Source: Triangularia verruculosa (Eukaryota; Ascomycota; Sordariomycetes; Sordariales; Podosporaceae). From it: a stretch of DNA of 64,000 nt. The stretch is taken from NCBI GenBank assembly GCA_033296885.1, contig MU864008.1:31728-95727 (forward strand), given 5' to 3'. Both the position numbers and the translations under genes were made by a program. Below are positions 10,498 through 20,241 of the stretch, piece after piece; the stretch's first letter is position 1, and every line of letters starts with the position of its first letter. The notes beneath the pieces were generated by a model. It was not told the DNA's origin. It saw only the letters and a program-made list of their open reading frames with translations, and searched no databases.

Positions 10498-12064
10498 CTA
10501 CTCTGTATCTCTGGCTGTGATGTAACAGGGCCATGAATATTGCACCACGGTGAAAAATGCTTGCCACTTCCATTCTTGCCTGGAGTTGACCTGTGAGATG
10601 TCGTAATCTCGGACCAGCGTAGCCGCGATCTTACTCAACTCCAGTCTTGCAATATGCTGCCCTGGACAGGAGTTGTAGCCGTAGCCCCACTCCATATATC
10701 CCTGTTAGCATTGTATCCTTCCTCATTCTCTATGGCAGCAAGGGACCACTTACAGGCATGAACCACCTATCCAACGCCACGGAATCTTCCCTGAGCCACC
10801 TTTCCGGTTTGAATTCACTCGCATCCTCTCCCCATATCTCTTCTGAGAAATGCATAACCCACGAGTTCACAGACAGAATCGTACCCTTGTCAAATCTCTC
10901 CCCCCCAATCTCCACCCCCTCTGGTCCCACCACTCTGGGTAGGTTCATCGGCACAGGCGCAAACATCCTCAACCCCTCCTTCAAACAAGCCTGCAGATAC
11001 ACAAGTCTCTTCGCCTGTGCCCAGCTCACCACCCTCTCCTCTGCACCCCCCTCCCTTCTTTGCAGTTCCAGCACCTCTTCCCTTGCCCTCTCCCAAGCCC
11101 CAGGGCAGCGTATCATATGATACACAAAACTCTGCAACGCACAACTCACCGTCTCACTCGCCGCCCCAACCGTACTCACAGTGACGGCCTGAACATCCCT
11201 CCAGCTGATCCTCTCCGGATTCTTCTCCATCGCTCGAAACCAGTGCTCAACACTATCAAACCTCGAATCATCCCTCTTGTCCTGCAACCGTCTCTTCATA
11301 GCGTTCAAAGTGGTGTCAAACAAATGCCCATAAGGCAGGATATTCAACCACGTAACGACCGGATTCCCCAGCAACGCAACATGAACATGATAGAAAAACG
11401 CCATAGCTGACGCGTACATTGAGAGCCAGTACCCATTCGCAATCGCACTCCCGACATCAGTCCCCGTCTCCAAGAACCCAAACTGCGACGAGAACAAAAT
11501 CTCCCCGGCAATGTCAAACGACGTAAAAGTGAAATACTTATCCAAATCCACCTGCTCTCCCGTCTCGGCGAAACGATCGAGATGACCCAGTAACAACGAA
11601 ATAACTGCATCGAGTTGTGCCTCTGACCGCAGCACATTCGTCAGCGCATACCCGGAAGCAAAAGCCTTGCTCTTCTCCATTTTTCTCTTTGGGTCGGTGA
11701 TCGCCATCGGGCTTTGGAAGCGGTAATCTGGAATCGCTGTCATTTTATACCACGGCCCTTTTTCCAGCGGTGCACCGAGGATCTTTTTGATCGCGTCTGG
11801 GTGGGAGACGGAGACTTCATTGTGGGCGAGGCGGACGAAGTGGCCGTGCTTCTTGTGCAGGGAGACTAGGCGGAGGTTTTGGTCGCCTTTGATGATGTGG
11901 TAGATGTGCCAGAGGCGGGAGATGGAGGCGAGGGGTGGGCCGGGGGTGCGAGAGAGGGGGTGGAGGAGGCGGCGGTAGATGATTACCGACAGGAAGGTGA
12001 GGAGAAGAAGCTGGAGGATTAGGGCCCAGGTGGGGGTGATGGATTTATTTTGGAGGAGGTCCAT
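10498..12064 (-). CDS. Cytochrome P450 monooxygenase with unusual haem-loop residues
   Basis: Membrane-anchored P450 of 504 residues, in exons 12064-10754 and 10701-10498 with a 52-nt GTAAGT..CTAACAG intron. The chosen ATG (12064) gives the normal start: a short lumenal segment, a transmembrane helix (about residues 11-30), basic RR and the proline hinge RTPGPPL. An upstream in-frame ATG at 12190 would add 42 residues. The K-helix ExxR is KEGLRMFAP, and the PERF region is FKPERWL. The cysteine loop is WGYGYNSCPGQHIA. The haem-ligand Cys and both flanking Gly positions are kept, but the first Phe is Trp and the usual Arg is Asn. The pattern is of the fungal pisatin-demethylase-like type. The substrate is unknown and no biosynthetic backbone gene lies nearby. 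Confidence 0.9.
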
Positions 12065-12756
12065 TTTGTGCTTGAACGCAATGTGGAGAAAGACAGAATT
12101 CAACTCGGGCTGCAAGATGAGAAACAAATGGTGTTGCTTTACAAGCATATATTTTGGTCTGATATCCACCTCAGGTATGGTAGTATCCAAGCATGCAACC
12201 CTACCACTGGTCTATCAAGCCAAAATACCCTGCATATCGTTTCAAACCTATGGTGTCATTCGGAGAGTCGGAGCGTGGAGGTGCGTCCTTGGGCGAAGGG
12301 ATCACCACTGGACATGCCAAAACCAGAGAAAACAACGACGCTATGGGGTTAGTGCTGACCGTGCAAGCCAGTATATGCCCTGATTACATGTCAGATGGGA
12401 ATACTAGTATGCAAGCGAGCACTCGGCTGGAACCGGTCTTGCATTGAGAAGATTCGTGGCGAAGTGAACACCAAGCAACTGATGTACATGTTGTCCGTGT
12501 GGAGCAAGCCTTGGATCCCTGAACCCCTGAAATGGGACCGATAGGTAGGATTCTAAGCTACCTATCCAACTGAAAGAAGCTATTAAGCAGTAGGTGAATG
12601 GGCTGCGACCACCTAACTACCTACGTACATGAGATCCAATCTGCCTGAAGGTGCTGCCAACGAGGCTAAAAATGAATGTAAACCAAAATTGGAGACTGTC
12701 ATCATCCAACCATCTCCCAAAACTTCCCCCGCTTCTTACTTGTTTTGCCCACCCGG
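12065..12756. other. Intergenic region, no gene seen
   Basis: Promoter side of the P450 plus the 3' flank of the truncated NACHT-like gene. It carries several CTACCTA-type motif copies at 12550-12625. No supported frame. Confidence 0.5.
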
Positions 12757-13652
12757 TCACACCCTGCCTCCTCGGCCCTGCACGAAGCTGGAGGCGTCAA
12801 CCCTCTCCCTGAACGCGACCGTTCGATCTAGCACGGCGCATTGCCCATCAGTAGTGAAACAGACCTTGCACCGGCGCAAGATGTGGATGAACTGATGGAG
12901 GTAAGGCGTTGAATAGGTACCGCCAGCATGCTGAAGACCGTCGATGATCCAGCTGATACCAGGTTGGGTGTGCACAAGTAAAGCCATGATAATATTCAAG
13001 GCCGTGGGAAGGCTGTGCAACGTGCCGTTCAGTGCTGCGAACTGGGCGGGATCGAGGTCTGGACTGCTTGGTAAAGTGGCGGGAAGTAGCCCGGCGAGCT
13101 GGCGGATGGTCGAGTAGAGGAGAGATACAACTGCCGCGTCCTTGTCCAGTAATCCTAGTCTGCCGGCAAAGCTGTAGAATCGGGACTTGCAGAAAAATGT
13201 GATACAGGGAGTTCCAGTGCCGACGATGGATTCTTTGGCCCTTAGCGCTGCCTGGGACAGCGCAGGACCGATGGGAGAAAATGATGGGGCTTGCACCCAC
13301 ATCAGTGGGGGTCTCCTTCTGGTTATCCACCTCTCAAACTCGGCGGACAACTCTCGGGGAATCTCAAGAGGCTTTCTGCTGAGCCCTGCTCTTTGGACCT
13401 CCGCCTCGCCATCCTCGATGTATTGTGTCAAGGCCTCGGCCTGCTGTTGGATTTGGGAACGGTTGTCCATTTCGGTTGCTGTCGGTATGGTATGAACGAC
13501 ATCTATGTCAGCATCCTCCCAAACTAAGCACGCTTCAAGGGGACCACCTCACCGCTGGTAAGGGAAGATATTGTAGTAGGAGCTGATTGACGGGCTAATG
13601 TCTTCGGCAGGTTGTCTTTCTGCTGTGATTGTTGGCTGGCTTGTGAAAGTAC
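12757..13652 (-). CDS. Truncated paralogue: NACHT-like module without Walker A
   Basis: Homologue of the C-terminal half of the neighbouring gene at 14137-16509. Two exons fit: 13652-13553 and 13502-12757, joined in phase by a GT-AG intron. The first has no ATG, so either a first exon is missing or translation starts at the ATG at 13470. Shared landmarks with the neighbour are a WI..RRPPLMWVQAP strand where a Walker A would be, GTPCITFFCKSR, AVVSLLYSTIRQL, a Walker B-like WIIDGLQHAGG, and CFTTDGQ. The P-loop Gly-Lys-Ser/Thr is absent. The DUF7708-like N-terminal domain of the neighbour is not found upstream (13653-14136). This is either a truncated duplicate that is still open or a decaying copy. 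Confidence 0.55.
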
Positions 13653-14136
13653 CTAGGTTATGATCTGCAAGGTTGGTCGGTGATTTAGACTCCCGGTGCG
13701 AAGACAACGTAGTCATGGTTTTGGTGGTGCAGTTTGTAAGTCAATTATATGTACCTAAGGTAGGTAGGTAGTCTCCAGAACTGTGGGTGGCAACACAGTT
13801 GCGGGTGATTAATTTTCTGACAATAGATAGAAGTCGCATGCTTCCGCGTATGGCGGATGGCCTGATACACCCTGTAACAGGAGGTACCTAACTCATGCCC
13901 CGCCATGTTGCAAGTTCAGGATGGGATGGAATACCTATGAAGATTCTCGAGACCTAGAATGAAACCGATACTCGATTAGAATGCTGAGGTTGTTCCAGTT
14001 CACTGTGCGCCTGCAAACGTGGCATTATCGAGACAACGAGTAATTTTGTGTTGTGAACTAGGTAGGTCTTGGAAATCTTGCTACTAGCGATCCACCATAG
14101 AGGAGACTTTGCGTTTTGAGGAAATATTGTAGGCAC
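13653..14136. other. Gap between tandem paralogues
   Basis: About 480 bases where the N-terminal domain of the truncated copy would be expected. I see no remnant of it. TACCTAAGGTAGGTAGGTAG occurs at 13751-13770, with further copies near 13885 and 14060. Confidence 0.5.
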
Positions 14137-16509
14137 TCAGTACCATCTCCCCCTTCCCATCGAGCCACCAATCTGATTGATATTCACGCCCCCAGCCAAC
14201 ACAGCCCCTGGCCTAGCCAGGGTCAATCTTGATGCATCAACCCGCTCCCGGACTCTGATGGTACGGTCCAACACCATGCTCCTCCCATCAGTCGTGAAGC
14301 ACGCCTTTGAAGTTCGTTCCTCCTCTTGTCCACGCAGAATATGTATGAACTCCCTCAGGTATTCATTGCTCTCTGTACTGCCCCCCGCAAACTCAATGCC
14401 ATCAATAATCCAAGCAATCGACGGCGGCGCGTGCTTAAGCAGAGCAACGATGACTCTCGACGCAATGGAAAGACTTTTCAATGTCCCGTCCAAACGTTCC
14501 AAGTTCTGTTTCCGGAGCTCGGGTCTGCCGTCAAATTCCGGTGGGACGATTCGGGTTAGTTGACGGATGACTGAGTAGTACAGCGAGACCACTGCCGCAT
14601 CTCTGTGGCCTAGCTTCATCCTTGACGCAAACCCGTATCGCGACTTGCAGAAGACGGAAATGCACGGAGTGCCCGCGTTCGTGATGGTGTTTACGGCCTC
14701 GATAGCTGCCTGGGAGAGGACAGGCCCGGACGGGGAGTCTGCTGGCGCTTCAATCCACATCATTGGAGGTCGGGTTCCGCCGATCCATTTGCTGAGCTCG
14801 GTAAAGACTTCTTGTGGAATTACAGGTGCTGTGCCGTTGGAAACAGCGCGGCGGATGACATCTTCAGCACCGTCTTCGGTGTACTGGTTGAGGTGTTGCG
14901 TATACTGTTGCATTTCGTAACGGGTGAGGATATCTCTATCGGAAGCTAAGGAAATGTCTTGTGAGATTCACAGATGTCCGTATACCATGGGTACCTTAAA
15001 TACCCCTAGGTAGGTGAGGGAATGGAGTACCTGTGGCAGCTGATGACTCTGTTGAGCTTGCTTCACCGCCTTCATCATCTGTCAGCAGCGTCATGTGTGG
15101 AGCTGTTCGCTCTCTCGGACCGTCTCGTGGATGTCTATCAGTGGCGGTTGTCTTGTGGCTGGTGGCGTTTTCCTGGTTTTGAGTGATGATAGCTGCGGTT
15201 CCCAAGATCATTAGTTCAGTAAAAGAGTTAGGAACGTGGACGGGTGATCCGCGACAGGATGCGTCTTTTTGAGTGCCCGACTCGCATGACAAAGAGCACT
15301 TGACTCTCCCAGGTTGCCAACCAACATGAGTGGCACCACGTGGGCATAAATCAGGCCATGGCAGATTGGTTGCACTTTTGTGATGGAAGAGGGACAAACC
15401 ACTCACCCAGTCTAACCCGCTCCTCAACCAGCCCCAGGTGGCGAACAGCAGTTTCACCCAACCGCTGAAACCCAGCTGCCGCAGCTGCATTTTTGTCATG
15501 AACTTCCTGTTGGCTGTTGCCATGGCTGTCTATTGCCAATTGCTGTAATTTGAATAGCTGGTCCACTTTTGAGTGCATGTCTTTCATGCGGAGTTCAGAT
15601 GCGTGTTGTGCTTCATTTTGGATACGGCGGATGACTTTCTGAATGTCATGCACCATGTGCTCCACTGTCTTGTCGTAAAAGCTCTTGTCAAACGACGCAA
15701 AAAACCGCTTGCGTCGTTTGTGAAAGAAGGACATGGCGTGGCAAAGAAACTCGAAGACCTTGACGTACAGTTGAACGACCAGCTGTTGCATTTCTTTGGT
15801 GTTGGCAATCTGTGTTTTGTTCTCAACGAACCTCAGGTCTGCGCTCATCTCTAGCAGTGCCAGCGAGAATCCTTCAGCAATCTTCTGGTAGTTTACCGAA
15901 GCCTGAGGAAATGACCAGTGTTAACGGCGGGATCGATGTCCAATTAGAACCAAGAAGCTACTGGGTGGTGGTACCTACTTTGACGACTGTTGCAACGACT
16001 CCAGCAAAGAGACTAATGTACTTGTCCTCGGTGGGAAGTAGCTTGAACAAGTACGAATGGTCGTTCATTGTTTCCATAAAACCGAGGAAACGAGTTTTGG
16101 CTCTACCGAACCCAGAGTTTCGCTTCAGTTCCCAGGTAGCCTGGGCATCGTTGACCGCTGCTTGCAATGCTTCGATAGTAGGAACATGGTGGGAGTCGGG
16201 CTCGGTGATACTGTGTGCACCAGAGTTGACGAACAGTCGCTGAAACTCTTGCCAAACTCGTACGAGCTCCTTGCGCTGTTGCTCCAGGGGGTTGAAGACC
16301 GGATCATCCCAGACTTGCGAGGGTGCACGGAGCCAGTGACTCCATTCCAGGACCCTCAACTGAACCTCTTTGCCCTCTTCCAATTCTTGGTGCGCTGTAC
16401 TACTAAGTGCCTGAGACAATATGTCATCGGGGTTCTGCTCTTCGGCCTTGAGGCTGTAGCTGCGGACGATTGGCGTGATGTCTGCCGCACCTCGAAAGGA
16501 ACTTCCCAT
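14137..16509 (-). CDS. DUF7708-like domain fused to a Walker A-less NACHT-like module
   Basis: STAND-like protein of 665 residues. Four exons join in frame: 16509-15979, 15902-15407, 15192-15031 and 14945-14137. Residues about 45-290 resemble the DUF7708 domain found at the N-terminus of fungal NACHT proteins: a KYISLFAGVVATVVK helix, ISADL/EMSADL, and a long helix with FEFLCHAMSFF. The third exon codes a low-complexity polar linker. Residues about 397-665 follow the NACHT strand order, with MMWIEAPADSPSG where a P-loop should be, PCISVFCKSR, a Walker B-like AWIIDGIEFAGG, and a sensor-like CFTTDGR. The Walker A Gly-Lys-Ser/Thr is missing, as in the tandem paralogue, so ATP binding by the usual route is unlikely. 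There are no C-terminal repeats. It is divergent from the AAA gene. Confidence 0.75.
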
Positions 16510-17065
16510 GATTTCCCGTGATGTTTAATTTGGGCACTGGAAATACCATTTACGAAGCGAAAGGGTTCCTCCAAACCGAAGGGACAAACAAGGCTAGGTA
16601 TGCATATGCCAGGCACCAGTCTCTGCCACACGTGTTGCGCAATCTTTCGACTCTCTGTGGTACAGATAAGGTAAGCCAGATGCACTGCCCAGTGTACCTT
16701 ACTGTACGCACTGCACTAGAGTGGGCCACGGATGAAATATTGCTCTGGCCCCCAACTGCCCCTCGCTTGACCGTTATTACATGTCCTGTATCGGTTATAG
16801 CTCTTCCAAAATGGATGGCCTGCAGGGCTCAATGGTGGCGCAGTGTTCGGCAGGGGGTTTCACGGGTAGTTCTCACAAGGCTCGGGGCTCGGTGTCATGT
16901 CGCGGAGCTTATTCGAAACCAGTGAAGGATGAAGAGCGGCCCAACAATCCTCCCATCGAGCCCCGACTTTTTGTTGTTTCTGCATTTATCATCGAGCAAA
17001 ACATCGGCATCACCGAGAATCAGTTCCCCAATGACTTAGGCACCTGAGGTACGGTTCGAATCACC
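16510..17065. promoter_or_regulatory. Shared divergent promoter region
   Basis: The only sequence between the start of the DUF7708 gene (minus strand) and the AAA gene (plus strand), 556 bases. A co-regulated head-to-head pair is possible. No specific site was recognised. Confidence 0.45.
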
Positions 17066-20000
17066 ATGGAGGCAACTTACAGCTCCCATATCCACGAACA
17101 GATGACAATTGCCACAGATACAATCGCCATGCCAACTAGCCAGGTAAAGGGAACAGATCTCCCTCGAGTGGATGTTGGGTCTGGAGACCAGACACCTGAA
17201 GGCGGAGTCCAAGCATCGCCTCCAACCATCGAAGACACCGTTCAGGCTGCTACCAGCGCCCTCTCCAAGCAGAAGCTAATTGAATGGCAAGAATCGGCTC
17301 CGATTTATTGCACAAAGAATGGTCGTTCTCATATTGCCCTCATCGACTTTGGCTACGACGAGTGCCCCCTCTGCAACCAAGACTTGACCGATCGGCGTTT
17401 GAAGCAACCCGGTGGTCCAGAAGATGGCGGCGATGACGACGGTCAAAATAGCCAACATACCAGAGTATCCCACTCGCTTGAATTTTTGGACTCTGGCGAG
17501 AACCGCATCGCAGCACAAGCGTGGAGCGGTCCGTTTGATCTGCAGACGGCACGCAAAACAATCACGTAGAAGGAGCCGTCCGTGTTCAACATCATCACGG
17601 TTCTGAAAACATCACACTTGGCTCAAAAGCACCGTTATGAGTTCGAAATCAAAGACATTGTGCGTAAAGGAATCCTGAACAATGCCAGTATCTCGGTCAA
17701 TGTTCTTTCGACACGCATCACGATCAACTCACAGCCCTTGATCAAGGTTCTCGGCGATCATGTCGATTACTATCCCGGTATATCTTTTGCTGGCAAGGTG
17801 CTCGAGCTCGAGGAGCCATATGCCGTCGTGGCGCATCACATGGCAGAGCTGGAAGAGTACCGAGCAAGCTACCATCCAGACGATGATAAGGGCGTTGACA
17901 AGACAGCTCCTGATTTGGCCTTCAGACACTGCGACAAGAAAACGTTTGAGCATCTGGGCTTGATGCTGAACTTTGTTAAAACCTCGGTGTGGAAAGACAG
18001 GATACAGCAAGAACAGGATCGCCATGCCAGAAACGCGTGCACGTTCCAGATGCTCTGGCTTTTGTTCAAGCCGGGCGATACGGTCTACGTCGAGAATAGG
18101 GGCCAATATTCGGCCTTTGTAGTGCAGGAAGTCGGCACCGACAAGTCCATCCTCTCCGACATCAAGTATACCTACAAATCATACCAGATAGCGCTGTGGT
18201 CTCTTAGATATGATGGTCGCTTCGTGGGAAGGAGCTCTACCCAGATGATCATCCCTCAATTCGACGGAGAGCGCCAAATCACTGAGCTAAAAGTCTTCCC
18301 GGTCCGATTTATTGACAAAAGAGACGGTGGGACCCTGAGATCCACGCTGGAGAAAAGTGGCAAAAGGTGGTATGAACTGCTTCCGGGTCAGCAAGTTCAT
18401 TACAGGGGCGAATTTGTTGACAGGCGAAGAGACAATTCTAACGAGAGCCACTCCCGCTCCGATGATGACGATGACGACGAGAAACCGTGGTTTGAGACCA
18501 TGGTGAGGTACCTCAAAGGAGCATCACGGCGTGACGTGATCGATGCCCCAAGAAATAGCGGACCGGTATGCTTTATCTCCAGTATCCTCCAGTCCCCCAG
18601 TCCAACATACTAACTCTGAACCGCAATAGTTTGATGGACGAGCATATGTCGATACCGGCTCCTTTTACTCCCTCTTTCCCCGTTTTGCACCCAAGATTTG
18701 CGATACAGACGACACAGGAGAGGACCTTGCCCTGTGTGCTTGTTCAGAGTGGTAAGCCCCTTACAGTCGACTCGGATTGTTCGATCTTCAAGAATTAGAT
18801 GCACTGACTCCTTCACCTCAGCTACGGACGGAGGGCACACCCGCCCCTGAACTTCCCTTGGGCGAGCTACGACCTTCTAGATCCCATGCGAGACAAAGAC
18901 CTCACGCTTCAATCGTCGGCACGTGGCCCTAACCACCGCTATCTTTTGTGCGACTCCCTTCTGCACGGATTCATCCTCAAAACACGATCGTGGCGTAAGA
19001 ATAAACCTCACGTGATATTGTTGTTCTTCGAGTTGAGTACTGACGCAAGTGTCAGAGGGCCTACACGTTGACAATTGCCTCGAGCCGAAGGTTCATGTCG
19101 ATGCGATTGACAAGCTTGTGATGCCGGCTTCACACAAGGACATGATCAAGGCTCTTGTACAGAAGTTCACCGGCCCCGAATCCGTAGCAGCCAAGTCATG
19201 GAGGGCAGACTACATTGAGAACAAGGGAGAGGGGCAGATATTTCTACTACATGGTGGGCCCGGGGTTGGGAAGACATATGTGAGTCCACGGTTTTCTCCC
19301 CCGAGAACCGCAGGGATTGTTGACGTACATGCTGACGGTGCTTTCAACAGACTGCCGAGTGCATATCCGAGTACACTAACCGCCCTCTGCTGTCATTGAC
19401 CTGTGGAGATATCGGTACCGACGAAGTGAGGATGGAAGAGGAACTTTCCAAGTGGTTCCGACTAGCTGAGAAGTGGGGGGCCGTCATGCTTATCGATGAA
19501 GCCGATGTGTACCTTGAACGGCGGCAGGCAACTGATCTCAGGCGTAACAGCCTGGTTTCCGGTAAGTCTGACTCTTCTCTCGCCCTATTGTTGAGCAGTG
19601 ACTGATACACGGCAGTCTTCCTACGATGCATCGAGTACTACCGCGGAATCTTGTTTCTTACGACGAATCGCATTGGATACTTCGATGACGCTTTCATTTC
19701 GAGGATTCATGTCATCATCAAATATGACGCACTGAACGAAGATGACCGGCGTCAGATCTGGACACAGTTCTTCGACAAGCTTGCCGACGAGCGTGAGGAC
19801 TTTATCATCACCAGACGTGCCAAACATTACGTTCTGGAGGACGATACTATCAAGAATCTTGAGTGGAATGGTCGCGAAATTCGCAACGGTCAGTCACAAA
19901 AACTACCTAGTGTCCAGGATAAAGTGCTAACCGGTCTACATTCAACACAGCGTTCCAAACTGCCGTGGCCCTCGCCGAGTTTCGATGCCTTCAGAGTCCC

Positions 20001-20147
20001 GACAAGTCAAAGAGCCAGTACCCAACCCTTGACCTAAAAGATTTCGAACAGGTCTGCGACATGACGAGGCAGTTTAAGGAGTATCTGCATGATCTCCATG
20101 GTCTGGATGAGGAGGGTAGAGCTTACAACGCCAGAGCTAGGGCATGA
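17066..20147 (+). CDS. DUF7025-AAA+ ATPase (fungal orphan AAA family)
   Basis: Large fungal AAA+ ATPase, 864 residues. Eight exons join in frame: 17066-17464, 17570-18565, 18630-18751, 18822-18994, 19056-19279, 19351-19561, 19616-19888 and 19951-20147. The in-frame TAG at 17567 is removed by the 105-nt first intron, whose donor is the least certain. The N-terminus has a CPLCNQDL pair. The middle is the DUF7025-type region (YEHLGLLL-like FEHLGLMLNF, FKPGDTVYVE, YDGRFVGRSS, RWYELLPGQQ). The C-terminal AAA domain has Walker A GGPGVGKT, Walker B VMLIDEADV, sensor-1 FLTTNR and the Arg-finger region ISRIH, all intact. Only one AAA module is present. The cellular role of this family is not known to me; its place beside NLR-like and HET genes suggests stress or incompatibility signalling. 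Confidence 0.85.
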
Positions 20148-20241
20148 TATCAACACTGGGGAAGGAACATCAAGAACCAATCGGTCTGGGAGCCTCGCGA
20201 GGTCGAAAATGTTTTCTAGCTTGAATACCTACCTACCTACC

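Noticed and set aside
526..12064. Possible secondary-metabolite cluster (P450, FAD monooxygenase, hydrolases)
   Set aside because: No polyketide synthase, NRPS, terpene cyclase or similar backbone gene was found in the window.
17051..17064. GGTTCGAATC, a tRNA T-loop-like string
   Set aside because: No acceptor, D or anticodon stem can be built from the 80 bases upstream.
17567..17569. In-frame TAG in the AAA ATPase gene, first taken for a nonsense mutation
   Set aside because: It is the acceptor end of a plausible 105-nt intron (17465-17569) that keeps the frame.
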